Part shown: piece by piece, positions 1 to 8,375 of the stretch
Layout: each line of letters begins with the position of its first letter
How positions within the stretch are numbered: the first letter of the stretch is position 1
Assembly (NCBI GenBank): GCA_023662875.1
Contig: JAMPIG010000005.1
Span: forward strand, 1-64,000
Reading direction: 5' to 3'
Length of the DNA stretch: 64,000 bases
Origin: Roseburia sp.
Lineage (GTDB): Bacteria; Bacillota; Clostridia; Lachnospirales; Lachnospiraceae
Translations under genes and position numbers: made by a program
Notes under the pieces: model-generated
What the model was told of the DNA's origin: nothing
Databases searched by the model: none
What the model saw: only the letters and a program-made list of their open reading frames with translations

Positions 1-3
1 AAT

Positions 4-26
4 GCCCCTTCGGGGCGCTTCCTTTT
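4..26 (+). terminator. Possible intrinsic terminator of a gene left of the window
   Basis: A 5-bp GC stem (GCCCC/GGGGC, positions 4-16) with a UUC loop is followed by a T-rich stretch. It would end a plus-strand gene lying outside the window. The T tract is interrupted, so this is tentative. Confidence 0.4.
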
Positions 27-88
27 CTGCGCTCATGGTACAATGATTCTGCTTCATTACAAACCGGAAAGGATTTATGTGAAATACC

Positions 89-1114
89 ATGAGCTTTGAA
101 TTTGTGAAAAAACTTCCCACTCCGGACGAAATCCGGGAACAACTCCCCCTGCCGAAGGAGCTGGCCGCTCTCAAGGAAGAGCGGGACGCCGAGATCCGGG
201 ACGCCCTCACCGGGAAAAGCGATAAATTCCTTGTGATTATCGGGCCCTGCTCCGCGGACAATGAAGACTCCGTCTGCGAGTATGTCAGCCGCCTCGCAAG
301 GGTCAATGAAAAGGTAAAGGAAAAGCTGATTCTGATTCCCCGAATCTACACCAACAAACCCCGCACCACCGGCGAAGGCTACAAGGGCATCGTACACCAG
401 CCGGATCCCGAAAAGAAACCGGATTTTCTGGCGGGACTGATCGCCATGCGGAAAATGCATATCCGCGCCATCTCCGAGACCGGGCTGACCGCGGCGGACG
501 AAATGCTGTATCCCGAAAACTGGCGCTATGTCTCCGACATTCTATCCTACGTGGCCATCGGCGCACGCTCTGTGGAGGATCAGCAGCACCGTCTGACCGT
601 CAGCGGCTTCGACGTGGCCGCCGGTATGAAAAACCCTACCAGCGGCGACCTTTCCGTCATGCTGAATTCCGTCTACGCCGCCCAGCACCCTCACTCCTTC
701 ATTTACCGGGGCTGGGAGGTCAACACGACCGGCAACGAGCTGACCCACACCATCCTGCGGGGGGCAACCAACAAGCACGGCAACAACATCCCCAATTATC
801 ACTATGAGGATCTGAATCTGCTGCTGGAAATGTACGGCAAAATGGATCTGAAAAACCCCGCCTGCGTCATCGATTCCAACCATTCCAACTCCGGGAAGCA
901 GTTTGCGCAGCAGATCCGGATCGTGAAGGAAGTGATGCACAGCCGCAAGCTGAACGCCGATATCCATCAGCTGGTCAAGGGCGTTATGATCGAAAGCTAC
1001 CTTGTGGAGGGCTCCCAGAAGGTCGGCGGCGGCGTCTACGGGAAATCCATTACCGACCCCTGCCTGGGCTGGGAGGATTCGGAGAGACTGATCTACGATA
1101 TCGCGGACTATTAA
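89..1114 (+). CDS. aroF: 3-deoxy-7-phosphoheptulonate (DAHP) synthase, class I
   Basis: This enzyme condenses phosphoenolpyruvate with erythrose 4-phosphate, the committed first step of the shikimate pathway, in the cytoplasm. The 341-residue protein has the class I hallmarks in order: GPCSADN near residue 52, the PRIYTNKPRTTGEGYKG substrate loop near residue 84, GARSVEDQQHR near residue 158, and DSNHSNSGKQ near residue 263, which supplies a metal-binding His. Length matches the E. coli AroF/G/H type (about 350). GGAAAGG lies 16 bases upstream of the ATG at 89. The gene stands alone and converges with spoIIM. The family is feedback-inhibited by aromatic amino acids, but which one cannot be read here, so the symbol is generic. 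Confidence 0.95.
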   Translation: MSFEFVKKLPTPDEIREQLPLPKELAALKEERDAEIRDALTGKSDKFLVIIGPCSADNEDSVCEYVSRLARVNEKVKEKLILIPRIYTNKPRTTGEGYKGIVHQPDPEKKPDFLAGLIAMRKMHIRAISETGLTAADEMLYPENWRYVSDILSYVAIGARSVEDQQHRLTVSGFDVAAGMKNPTSGDLSVMLNSVYAAQHPHSFIYRGWEVNTTGNELTHTILRGATNKHGNNIPNYHYEDLNLLLEMYGKMDLKNPACVIDSNHSNSGKQFAQQIRIVKEVMHSRKLNADIHQLVKGVMIESYLVEGSQKVGGGVYGKSITDPCLGWEDSERLIYDIADY

Positions 1115-1207
1115 GGCGGCACGGTGCGCCTATAGAGCCGATTATGGTAAGTGAAGAATTTTATCTTCTGCCTTGCAAGACCGGCTCAATGCGCCTGCAG
1201 CCGTCGG

Positions 1208-1810
1208 TCAGAATACCTTCAGGTATCCGATCAGCAGCCCCGGATTGAGATATCCCTCCAGAAGACAGCCGAGCAGGATAATCAGGGCGATCGCCCCCAG
1301 CCAGCCAGCCTTTTTCAGGACAAAGCTCCTCTCCCGAATATCGGCGGTCCGGCCCCGGGAGTAGATCGCCCTGTACAGATCCTCGCTCCAGCCCAGCATC
1401 ATAATCACCGCCGGGATATAAAAGAGAAACTGTGGGAAAACGCTGACCAGCGCCAGTATCAGACCCTTCAGGCCGTAGCGCAGAAACAGCGCGGACAAAA
1501 ATACTCCCGCAGACATCCCGCACCAGGCCGCCGCTCCCATACAGACCGCGTACCCCAGATAGGTAGTCGCCAGCACCGCCATCGCCAGAAACACTGTCAT
1601 CCGTTTCCGCAAAACATAGCAAAAAAGAGCATTGCCGTCCACACTCATATATTTCAGACGATACAGCGTATCCTCATCCAGCATTCCCGTGTGCTCCAGC
1701 ATGATGCTCTTTCCGAAATTGATCACAAAAAATCCCGCCAGAATTCCCAGACAAAATACTGTAAGCTGCCTTCTGCTCCCGGTGGGTATCCGCTTTCCCG
1801 CTATCCGCAT
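1208..1810 (-). CDS. spoIIM: Stage II sporulation protein M
   Basis: A polytopic membrane protein of 200 residues. SpoIIM belongs to the DMP complex (SpoIID-SpoIIM-SpoIIP), which drives septal peptidoglycan thinning and engulfment of the forespore; SpoIIM is the membrane anchor. About five hydrophobic segments are visible, with the family-like stretch PQFLFYIPA near residue 138 and a C-terminal LLEGYLNPGLL. It follows nudF in the same direction, the arrangement also known in Bacillus, which supports the call. A GGGGA motif lies just ahead of the ATG at 1810; the start is moderately certain. It is the last gene of the minus-strand series and converges with the DAHP synthase gene. Confidence 0.85.
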   Translation of the reverse strand: MRIAGKRIPTGSRRQLTVFCLGILAGFFVINFGKSIMLEHTGMLDEDTLYRLKYMSVDGNALFCYVLRKRMTVFLAMAVLATTYLGYAVCMGAAAWCGMSAGVFLSALFLRYGLKGLILALVSVFPQFLFYIPAVIMMLGWSEDLYRAIYSRGRTADIRERSFVLKKAGWLGAIALIILLGCLLEGYLNPGLLIGYLKVF

Positions 1811-2056
1811 CCCTGTCCCCGCCTTTGTCCCGCTTAGGGTGTCGCGTTTTGCGACGACGCAGGCGGGATTGTCTGGTTTTATTTTATGCGAGGGCAGGTA
1901 CGAATATGCCGCGGCTCGGAATCCCTTTTCGTTCGCTCCCGGCGCTCTGAACGCAGTCCCCTCATTCCTGCTCGTTCGCCCCGGAGTATCCTCCGGACGG
2001 ATTCTAACGTCCCTCCTGCTCCAGCTCGCTGCAATCCGCTTATCTCCGAGCGGATT

Positions 2057-2605
2057 CTATTGTCCCGCCTGCACCTCACGCCGGGCCGCGTAGGTCAGGA
2101 TACCGCAGATCGTCTTGGAGTCCTGAATCTTGCAGTCGAATATCATCCGCTTCAAATCCTCCAGGCTGTGCGCCTCCACATTCAGGTACTCGTCCTCGTC
2201 CAGATGCTGCCTGCCGGGCTTCAAATTCTCTGCCAGATAAATATCGATCTTCTCGTTGCAGAACGCCACCGTAGTGTAGATAGAATTGAGAAGCGACAGC
2301 TTTTCACAGGTATAGCCGGTCTCCTCCTCCAATTCCCGCATAGCGGCCCTCTCGGTCGGCTCCTCCCTCCCGTTCAGGCCGCCCGCCGGGATCTCCAGAG
2401 TCTCCCGTTCCAGGGCGTTGCGATACTGCCGCACCATCAAAAGCTTCCCGTCCTCCCGGACGGCCACCACCGCCGCGGCTCCCTTATGGTCGATCAAATC
2501 CCATTTCGCCGTGTTGCCGTTGGGGATCAGCATCGTATCCTGATAGTAATCGATGATCGCGCCCTTTGCGATCAGCTCCCGCTTTAATCTCTTATATTCG
2601 TCCAT
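2057..2605 (-). CDS. nudF: NUDIX hydrolase, ADP-ribose pyrophosphatase type
   Basis: Hydrolyses nucleoside diphosphate derivatives, most likely ADP-ribose to AMP and ribose 5-phosphate. The Nudix box (G-x5-E-x7-REUxEExGU) is complete, running from the GLNGREE segment through RELEEETGY, and an IPAGG stretch precedes it. The frame stays open upstream to 2692, but the ATG at 2605 follows AGGAAAGG and begins MDEYKRLKRE, as family members do, giving 182 residues. It sits between the aminotransferase gene and spoIIM on the same strand; neither junction shows a clear terminator, so read-through is plausible. Exact substrate is inferred from family and neighbourhood. Confidence 0.88.
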   Translation of the reverse strand: MDEYKRLKRELIAKGAIIDYYQDTMLIPNGNTAKWDLIDHKGAAAVVAVREDGKLLMVRQYRNALERETLEIPAGGLNGREEPTERAAMRELEEETGYTCEKLSLLNSIYTTVAFCNEKIDIYLAENLKPGRQHLDEDEYLNVEAHSLEDLKRMIFDCKIQDSKTICGILTYAARREVQAGQ

Positions 2606-2798
2606 GATTTTGTTCCCGCCTTTCCTGGCTCCTGCGGCAGGACATTTCCTTTTGTCCGCCGTCTTCTTCCAAATCTCTCCGTCCTGCGGCATCTCGCCTC
2701 TTCCGGCTCTGTCTCCGTCCTCCGAAGACGCTTTCCCTAGCCGATCTTCCCCGCCTGGCTCCGCTCCGTCTTCCGAAGAGGCTTTCTCTTCCGGCTCT

Positions 2799-4100
2799 TC
2801 AGGCCCCCAGGAGCTTCTCCACGCTCACCAGCTTTACGCACAGCACAAACAGATCCGTAGCCATCTGCATCTCCTCCGGCGTAGGGAAGGAGGGCGCAAT
2901 CCGGATATTGCTGTCCTTCGGATCCCTGCCGTAGGGATAAGTCGCCCCAGCCCCCGTCAGCACGACTCCAGCCTCCCTGCACTTCGCGACGATAGCCTTA
3001 GCGCAGCCCTCCATCGACTCAAAGGAGATGAAATAGCCTCCGTTGGGCTTCGTCCAGGAGCCGATCTCCAGCCCTGTCAGCTCCCTCTCCAGCACCTGCT
3101 CCACCGCCTCGAACTTGGGCCGCATCAGCGCCGCATGCTTTCTCATATGCTCCCTGATTCCCTCAAAATCCCTGAAATAGCGGACATGCCGGAGCTGGTT
3201 GATTTTATCGTGACCGATGGTCTGGATCATCATAGTCTTCCTGATACACTCCAGATTTTTCCGGGAAGAAGCAATCGCAGCGACTCCCGCGCCGGAAAAG
3301 CTGATCTTGGAGGTGGAGGCAAACTCGTAAACCATGTCCGGATTTCCCGCCTTCTCGCACTCGCTTAAGATCTCCAGCAGCTGATCCTGCCTCTCTTCCT
3401 CGTCGTAAAGATGATGCACCGCGTAGGCGTTATCCCAGAAAATCCGGAAATCCTCCGCCGCCGGTTTCAGGTTTGCAAAGCGCCGCACGGTCTCGTCGGA
3501 ATAAGTATAGCCCTGAGGATTGGAATACTTGGGCACGCACCAGATTCCCTTGATACTCTCATCCTCTTCCACAAGCCTCTCCACCAGATCCATATCCGGC
3601 CCCTGCGGCGTCATGGGGACAGTAATCATCTCGATGCCGAAATGCTGCGTGATCGCAAAATGCCTGTCATAACCGGGTGCCGGGCAGAGGAACTTTACCT
3701 TCTCCAGCCTGCACCAGGGCGTATGCCCCATCACGCCGTGGGTCATGGCGCTGGAGACCGCGTCGTACATAACGTTCAGGCTGGCGTTTCCATAGACGAT
3801 CACATGCTCCGCCGTAACCCCCATGATATCCGCCATCATATGCTTCGCCTCGGTCAGGCCGTCCAGCACGCCGTAGTTGCGGACGTCGATTCCCTCCTGG
3901 CTCCTCATATCGCTCTCCGAATTCAAAACGTCAAAAATATCCATCCCCATGTCGAGCTGGGCGACGGAGGGCTTGCCGCGGGACATATCCAGCTTCAATC
4001 CCTTTCCCTTGGCGTCCTCAAATTCTTTCTCCAGCTGCTTCTTTAACGACAGCAGCTCGTCTCTGCTCAATTCCCGATACGCTTTCATCTCGCTCCTCAT
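2799..4100 (-). CDS. Aspartate aminotransferase, subgroup Ic (PLP-dependent)
   Basis: A fold-type I PLP enzyme, probably transferring the amino group of aspartate to 2-oxoglutarate. The 433-residue protein carries YGNASLNVMYD (cofactor phosphate region), PKYSNPQGYTYS, a WDNAYAVHHL stretch with the pyridine-binding Asp, and FASTSKISFSGAGVA containing the Schiff-base lysine. The MSRGKP N-terminus and overall sequence fit the clostridial Ic subgroup rather than AspC. Two starts are possible: 4100 (GGGGAAG close by) or 4088 (AGGAG four bases upstream, MKAYREL). It lies downstream of rny but behind a terminator, and its own upstream region contains a 12-bp palindrome, so it is probably transcribed independently. 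Confidence 0.88.
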   Translation of the reverse strand: MRSEMKAYRELSRDELLSLKKQLEKEFEDAKGKGLKLDMSRGKPSVAQLDMGMDIFDVLNSESDMRSQEGIDVRNYGVLDGLTEAKHMMADIMGVTAEHVIVYGNASLNVMYDAVSSAMTHGVMGHTPWCRLEKVKFLCPAPGYDRHFAITQHFGIEMITVPMTPQGPDMDLVERLVEEDESIKGIWCVPKYSNPQGYTYSDETVRRFANLKPAAEDFRIFWDNAYAVHHLYDEEERQDQLLEILSECEKAGNPDMVYEFASTSKISFSGAGVAAIASSRKNLECIRKTMMIQTIGHDKINQLRHVRYFRDFEGIREHMRKHAALMRPKFEAVEQVLERELTGLEIGSWTKPNGGYFISFESMEGCAKAIVAKCREAGVVLTGAGATYPYGRDPKDSNIRIAPSFPTPEEMQMATDLFVLCVKLVSVEKLLGA

Positions 4101-4123
4101 TTCTTCCCCGTTTTACCTGGATT

Positions 4124-4135
4124 ATTGTATACAAT
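4124..4135. promoter_or_regulatory. Perfect 12-bp palindrome upstream of the aminotransferase gene
   Basis: ATTGTATACAAT is an exact inverted repeat 23 bases upstream of the first ATG of the aminotransferase gene. Its TACAAT/TATACA content also resembles a -10 element on the minus strand. Short palindromes of this type are bound by GntR-family regulators, but no regulator is assigned here. Confidence 0.4.
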
Positions 4136-4190
4136 CATACATAGCGCCGGAACTATAATACTACAAGATTCCGGATTCCACAAGAGAAAA

Positions 4191-4228
4191 ATGAAAAAAA
4201 CCGCCGTACTTTTTTAGCACGACGGTTT
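4191..4228 (-). terminator. Rho-independent terminator after rny
   Basis: Read on the minus strand, a 10-bp stem with one mismatch (AAACCGTCGT against its partner, 4198-4228) closes on an A-rich loop and is followed by a run of seven T. It lies 39 bases past the rny stop codon. Confidence 0.85.
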
Positions 4229-4266
4229 GTCCCTATGAAATTTTCGCGTTGAAACTGTATCGACAG

Positions 4267-5820
4267 CTATTTAGCGTAATCGACCACACGGCTCTCACGG
4301 ATTACATTTACCTTAATCTGTCCGGGATATTCCATTTCCGCCTCGATCTTCTTGGAAATATCACGAGCCAGAAGAACCATATCCGCATCGGTAATCTGTT
4401 CCGGCACAACCATTACACGAACCTCACGACCTGCCTGAATGGCAAAAGATTTATCTACCCCTTTGAAATTGTTTGTAATATCCTCTAATTGCTTTAATCT
4501 GCTGGTATAGGTCTCCAGCGTCTCCCTTCTCGCTCCCGGCCTTGCGGCGGATATTGTATCAGCAGCTTGTACAATACACGCGATCAGGGAGGTAGCCTCC
4601 ACATCGCCGTGGTGAGATTCCACGGCGTTGATGACAACCGAATTCTCCTTGTACTTTCTGCAAAGCTCCACACCCAGCTGGATATGGGAGCCTTCCATTT
4701 CATGATCCACGGATTTACCGATGTCATGAAGCAGACCCGCGCGCTTCGCAAGTCTGACGTCAAGCCCCATCTCGGCAGCCAGAAGCCCCGACAGCTGAGC
4801 GACCTCGATCGAATGCCTCAGCGCATTCTGGCCGTAACTCGTCCTGAACTTCATCTTACCCAGAAGCTTGACCAGCTCGGGATGGATACCGTGTACGCCA
4901 ACCTCCAGCGTAGCGGCCTCTCCTTCCTCCTTCATCATCAATTCCACTTCTTTTTGCGCCTTCTCTACCATCTCTTCGATTCTCGCGGGATGAATTCTCC
5001 CATCCACGATCAGCTTTTCCAGCGCAATTCTCGCAACCTCGCGGCGGATCGGATCAAATCCGGAGAGGATTACCGCTTCGGGCGTATCGTCGATAATCAA
5101 ATCCACGCCGGTCATTGTCTCCAGCGTACGGATATTCCGACCTTCCCGTCCTATAATCCTTCCCTTCATCTCGTCGTTCGGCAGCGGCACAACGGAGATT
5201 GTCGTCTCTGAGACATGGTCTGCTGCACATCTCTGGATCGCCGACACGACATACTCCTTAGCCTTCTTGTCTGCTTCTTCTTTGGCGCGACTCTCCATCT
5301 CCTTGATCATCACGGCCGTTTCATGCTTTACTTCGTCTTCAACAATTTTCAATAAGTAGTCTTTTGCCTGTTCAGAGGTTAATCCGGAAATTCGTTCCAG
5401 TTCCTGCAATCGCTGCTCGTTCAGCTTGGAGACTTCTTCCTTCAGTCTGTTCAAAGCCTCTTCCTTCGCTGCCAGACTCGTCTCTCGCTTCTCGATCGCG
5501 TCAGCCTTTTTATCGATGTTCTCTTCCTTCTGCTGAACCCTGCGCTCATAACGCTGCGCCTCCGCCCTGCGTTCCTTGATCTCCTTATCCAGCTCATTCT
5601 TGGTTCGAATGGACTCTTCCTTGATCTCAAGAAGCGACTCGCGTTTCTTTGATTCCGCATTCTTCAGAGCCTCATCAATAATTTCCCTTGCCTTATCCTG
5701 CGCGTTTCCGATCGTAGCCGCAGAAGTCTTTTTCTGCACGGTAGTCGCAACATATGCGGTTACTGCCGCTGTCACTGCGACGGCTGCCACAACGATAAGG
5801 ACGACTATTAATGGCGACAT
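4267..5820 (-). CDS. rny: Ribonuclease Y
   Basis: A membrane-anchored endoribonuclease that starts bulk mRNA turnover in Firmicutes. The 517-residue protein has, in order, an N-terminal transmembrane helix (residues 4-26), a long charged coiled coil (about 40-190), a KH RNA-binding domain with the [10 protein letters not shown] loop (220-229), and an HD domain with the catalytic His-Asp pair in LLHDIGK (H365, D366). Length matches the family (about 520). The start follows a strong AGAGGAGGTG site, part of which could pair with the CTCC just after it. It lies downstream of recA-recX with a 290-bp spacer containing its own promoter. Confidence 0.97.
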   Translation of the reverse strand: MSPLIVVLIVVAAVAVTAAVTAYVATTVQKKTSAATIGNAQDKAREIIDEALKNAESKKRESLLEIKEESIRTKNELDKEIKERRAEAQRYERRVQQKEENIDKKADAIEKRETSLAAKEEALNRLKEEVSKLNEQRLQELERISGLTSEQAKDYLLKIVEDEVKHETAVMIKEMESRAKEEADKKAKEYVVSAIQRCAADHVSETTISVVPLPNDEMKGRIIGREGRNIRTLETMTGVDLIIDDTPEAVILSGFDPIRREVARIALEKLIVDGRIHPARIEEMVEKAQKEVELMMKEEGEAATLEVGVHGIHPELVKLLGKMKFRTSYGQNALRHSIEVAQLSGLLAAEMGLDVRLAKRAGLLHDIGKSVDHEMEGSHIQLGVELCRKYKENSVVINAVESHHGDVEATSLIACIVQAADTISAARPGARRETLETYTSRLKQLEDITNNFKGVDKSFAIQAGREVRVMVVPEQITDADMVLLARDISKKIEAEMEYPGQIKVNVIRESRVVDYAK

Positions 5821-5851
5821 CTACAGGAGCACCTCCTCTTATAAAATTTTC

Positions 5852-5879
5852 ATTGTACAATGCAACAAGCAATTCACAA
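5852..5879 (-). promoter_or_regulatory. Predicted sigma-A promoter of rny
   Basis: On the minus strand TTGTGA (5879-5874) and TACAAT (5857-5852) are separated by 16 bases and lie about 35 bases upstream of the rny start codon. The rest of the 290-bp spacer back to recX shows no other gene. Confidence 0.6.
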
Positions 5880-6110
5880 CAGTTAAATTTTAAACTTAAT
5901 TTTGATTCATGTCAAGCACAAGTTCCGTTCCCATGAAATTTTCCCGCGAAATTTTTCTTTTTGCTGTAACAGTAACTACAACTTTTCTGCCGGGCTTTTG
6001 GAAGTGGAAGTTAACTTTTCACTTCAGCTCTCTGCCTGTCAATCATCCCGTACCAGCATTATCCTATTTCCCGTTCCAGCGCAACGCCCTCTCCCGCGCA
6101 TTCGGCCCCT

Positions 6111-6743
6111 TCAGCACGATTCCTCCCCAGATTCTTCGAAGCGCAGCGCCCTGCCCACAGCTTCGCCGGAAAACCCCTTCCGCATCAGGAAAGCATAGGT
6201 CTTCTGCCTCTCCTGAAAGTCCGCCGTGTCCGGATCATAATTCCTCTTGCGCAGCAGCGCCCGGATCATCGCCTGCTCGTCCTGGCTCCCGCCCCGGGCC
6301 TCCCACTCGTCGAAAGCCTGCTCCAGGGTCTGCCTTCCGATTCCCTTGCCCAGGAGATCCTGTTCAATTCTGCGGCGGCTTCTGGAGGTCTCGTGATCCG
6401 AGATATAAGACACCGCATACCTCAAATCATCCGTGTAGCGAAAGGAGGCCACATAGTCCAGGGCAGTCCGAATGACCTCCTCCGGGTAGCCTCCGCTTTT
6501 CAGCTTGTCGTACAGCTGCTTCTCCGTATATTCCCTCTTCGTCAGCAGATTCATCGCCCTAAGCTTTGCCCGCTTCGGCAGAACCTCCTCCAAGATCGTC
6601 CGGTAATCCTCCTCCGCAATCTCTTCGCCCGCGTTAATATGATAAGCGCGCAGCTCACCCTTATAAAGAACAAAGGCGGGCTCTCCGTCGATCCAGACCC
6701 TGCTGCGGCTTTTTGACAATTCTTCCGTCTCCGTAATCCTCAT
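6111..6743 (-). CDS. recX: Regulatory protein RecX
   Basis: RecX binds RecA filaments and modulates recombinase activity. The 210-residue protein is built from three-helix repeats, seen in LTKREYTEKQLYDKL, YTDDLRYAVSYISD, SRRRIEQDLLGKGI and a C-terminal RKRNYDPD...FLMRKGF region. The frame is open to 6776, but the ATG at 6743 has AAGGTGG at the right distance, whereas the upstream ATG has none; MRITETEELSKSRSRV is also a natural beginning. It follows recA by about 145 bases with a hairpin between, so part of recX expression probably comes from recA read-through. Confidence 0.9.
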   Translation of the reverse strand: MRITETEELSKSRSRVWIDGEPAFVLYKGELRAYHINAGEEIAEEDYRTILEEVLPKRAKLRAMNLLTKREYTEKQLYDKLKSGGYPEEVIRTALDYVASFRYTDDLRYAVSYISDHETSRSRRRIEQDLLGKGIGRQTLEQAFDEWEARGGSQDEQAMIRALLRKRNYDPDTADFQERQKTYAFLMRKGFSGEAVGRALRFEESGEESC

Positions 6744-6843
6744 ATCCGCCACCTTCCCCGCTGCGGAACAAAACATTCCTTCATGAGGCTTAAAACATGT
6801 TTTGCATTCTTCCCCGACTACGCTGCCATTTTCAGTAAAAGAA

Positions 6844-6876
6844 CGCCGTCGGCGGATCGTCTCCGAACCGACGGCG
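6844..6876 (-). terminator. Hairpin between recA and recX
   Basis: Nine-base arms (CGCCGTCGG and complement) form a stem of high GC; on the minus strand it is followed by GTTCTTTT. The U tract is imperfect, so it may act as a partial terminator lowering recX relative to recA. Confidence 0.6.
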
Positions 6877-6889
6877 CTCTTCCATAACC

Positions 6890-7966
6890 TTACTTTTTCT
6901 CGGCGTCCTTGCTTTCCTTTTCCTTGCTTTCCTTTTCCTTGCTTTCCTTTTCCTTGCTCTCCGCGCCGGAGCCTCCGAAGCCGTAATGCTCCCTGACCTT
7001 CTGCTCTACCTTTGCGCAGACCTCCGGATTGTCCTTCAGGTACTGCTTGGCATTCTCTCTGCCCTGCCCGATCTTGTTCCCCTCATAGGCGTACCAGGCA
7101 CCGGACTTTACGATAATATCCAGCCCCGCCGCGAGATCCAGAATGTCCCCCTCCCGGGAGATTCCCTCTCCGAACATGATATCGAACTCCGCTTCCTTAA
7201 AAGGCGGCGCAATCTTATTTTTAACCACCTTGATACGGGTGCGGTTTCCGATCGCCTCTCCCCCCTGCTTCAGGGACTCGATCCGCCTGACGTCCATACG
7301 AACCGAGGAATAAAACTTCAACGCCCGGCCGCCCGTCGTCGTCTCCGGGTTCCCGAACATCACGCCCACCTTTTCCCGCAGCTGGTTGATAAAGACCACG
7401 GTACAGTTGGACTTGCTGATCACCGCGGTCAGCTTCCGCAGCGCCTGGGACATCAACCGCGCCTGCAGGCCTACATGGCTGTCTCCCATATCGCCGTCGA
7501 TCTCCGCCTTGGGAACCAGCGCCGCCACAGAGTCCACCACGATAATATCCACCGCGCCGGAGCGCACCATGGTCTCCGTAATCTCCAGGGCCTGCTCGCC
7601 GTTGTCCGGCTGGGAAATATAGAGGTTATCGATATCCACGCCGATATTTTTCGCGTACACCGGGTCGAGAGCGTGCTCCGCGTCGATAAAGCCCGCGATA
7701 CCTCCCCTCTTCTGCACCTCCGCAATCATGTGCAGGGTAACCGTCGTCTTACCGCTGGATTCCGGGCCGTAGATCTCAACAATCCTTCCCTTCGGAATCC
7801 CGCCCAGCCCCAGGGCGATATCCAAGCTCAGGGAACCTGTGGGAATCGTCTCCACATTCATCTGCGCCGACGGATCCCCCAGCTTCATCACCGCGCCCTT
7901 GCCGTACTGCTTCTCAATCTGGCTGATCGCCGCGTCCAACGCTTTCAGCTTATCGTCTTTTTCCAT
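6890..7966 (-). CDS. recA: Recombinase RecA
   Basis: The DNA strand-exchange protein and SOS co-protease. The 358-residue protein has the Walker A loop GPESSGKTT (67-75), the FIDAEHALD motif, the [12 protein letters not shown]alker B region, the loop L2 region around [18 protein letters not shown], and a C-terminal domain ending in YGFGG. The tail after that is an unusual lysine/glutamate repeat (ESKEK, three to four times), encoded by a 15-bp tandem repeat; most RecA tails are acidic but not repetitive. A TTGACA promoter with two LexA boxes lies upstream. The first gene of a recA-recX pair. Confidence 0.99.
   Translation of the reverse strand: MEKDDKLKALDAAISQIEKQYGKGAVMKLGDPSAQMNVETIPTGSLSLDIALGLGGIPKGRIVEIYGPESSGKTTVTLHMIAEVQKRGGIAGFIDAEHALDPVYAKNIGVDIDNLYISQPDNGEQALEITETMVRSGAVDIIVVDSVAALVPKAEIDGDMGDSHVGLQARLMSQALRKLTAVISKSNCTVVFINQLREKVGVMFGNPETTTGGRALKFYSSVRMDVRRIESLKQGGEAIGNRTRIKVVKNKIAPPFKEAEFDIMFGEGISREGDILDLAAGLDIIVKSGAWYAYEGNKIGQGRENAKQYLKDNPEVCAKVEQKVREHYGFGGSGAESKEKESKEKESKEKESKDAEKK
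6907..6958 (-). repeat. 15-bp tandem repeat in the recA 3' end
   Basis: Three full copies and one partial copy of CCTTGCTTTCCTTTT (plus-strand reading) encode the ESKEK repeats of the RecA tail. Because the unit is a multiple of three, copy-number change would keep frame. Confidence 0.9.
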
Positions 7967-7986
7967 AGAATATCTCCTTTTCTCAT

Positions 7987-8002
7987 CAGAACAAATGTTC
8001 TG
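7987..8002. promoter_or_regulatory. LexA (SOS) box 1 of recA
   Basis: CAGAACAAATGTTCTG contains GAAC-N4-GTTC as in the Gram-positive LexA consensus (CGAACRNRYGTTYC). It lies just downstream of the recA -10 element, where a bound repressor would block transcription. Confidence 0.85.
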
Positions 8003-8007
8003 CTATA

Positions 8008-8036
8008 AGAATAAAACATTTGTTCGCGTTTGTCAA
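8008..8036 (-). promoter_or_regulatory. recA sigma-A promoter
   Basis: On the minus strand a perfect TTGACA (8036-8031) and TATTCT (8013-8008) are separated by exactly 17 bases. One LexA box overlaps the spacer and a second lies at the start of the transcript. Confidence 0.88.
8013..8026 (-). promoter_or_regulatory. LexA (SOS) box 2 of recA
   Basis: Minus-strand CGAACAAATGTTTT matches the Gram-positive LexA consensus in 13 of 14 positions and lies within the recA promoter spacer. Confidence 0.85.
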
Positions 8037-8070
8037 CAATAGAATTCTCGCTTCGCGAAAATTCTATTGT
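8036..8070. repeat. Dispersed hairpin element, family 1, copy 1
   Basis: Perfect 11-bp arms ACAATAGAATT / AATTCTATTGT flank an inner TCGC-TTC-GCGA stem. The element abuts the -35 element of recA. Related copies are at 8216, 34861 and 42854. Confidence 0.8.
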
Positions 8071-8320
8071 CATAAGCTATAAATTATCATACCGCTTTTT
8101 GTGTCCCTTAAAACTCCCTCAAAGGCATTCACCTCCATCTGTTTTCTGTTCTGAAACCTGTGGCGAAATGCCGAAGAGCGATAGACTTCCTTTTCCCAAA
8201 AATCTACCGTCGTGAACAAAAGAATTTACGCTTCGCGAAAATTCTTTTGTCATGAATAAAGACAAAGCCCCGATCAGGGTCTTCTCAAGAAGGATCAGAC
8301 ATATTGAGCATAACATATTC
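8071..8320. other. Intergenic stretch between recA and cinA, possible small RNA locus
   Basis: No convincing protein gene in the 409 bases between recA and cinA. It holds the recA promoter, two family 1 hairpins, and about 145 AT-richer bases between them. A strong terminator at its right end works only for plus-strand transcription, opposite to both neighbours, which hints at a plus-strand RNA. No clear plus-strand promoter was found. Confidence 0.35.
8216..8250. repeat. Dispersed hairpin element, family 1, copy 2
   Basis: Perfect 11-bp arms ACAAAAGAATT / AATTCTTTTGT with the same CGCTTCGCG core as copy 1. Compared with copy 1, the arms differ at one paired position on both sides (T to A and A to T), which preserves pairing. 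Confidence 0.8.
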
Positions 8321-8355
8321 TTCGCCCGGGGACAAGCCCCGGGCGAAAGTTTTTT
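8321..8355 (+). terminator. Strong intrinsic terminator for plus-strand transcription
   Basis: Perfect 11-bp arms TTCGCCCGGGG / CCCCGGGCGAA with a 5-base loop are followed on the plus strand by AG and six T. Read on the minus strand no T run follows, so this is not a good cinA terminator. It may end an unannotated plus-strand RNA or block antisense transcription into cinA. Confidence 0.7.
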
Positions 8356-8375
8356 GTAAAAAAATCCTGAATTTC

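Noticed and set aside
8119..8316. 65-codon minus-strand frame between recA and cinA
   Set aside because: No ribosome site, covers a dispersed hairpin; codon content not protein-like.
8252..8359. 35-codon plus-strand frame before cinA
   Set aside because: No ribosome-binding site, and its end is simply the terminator sequence.
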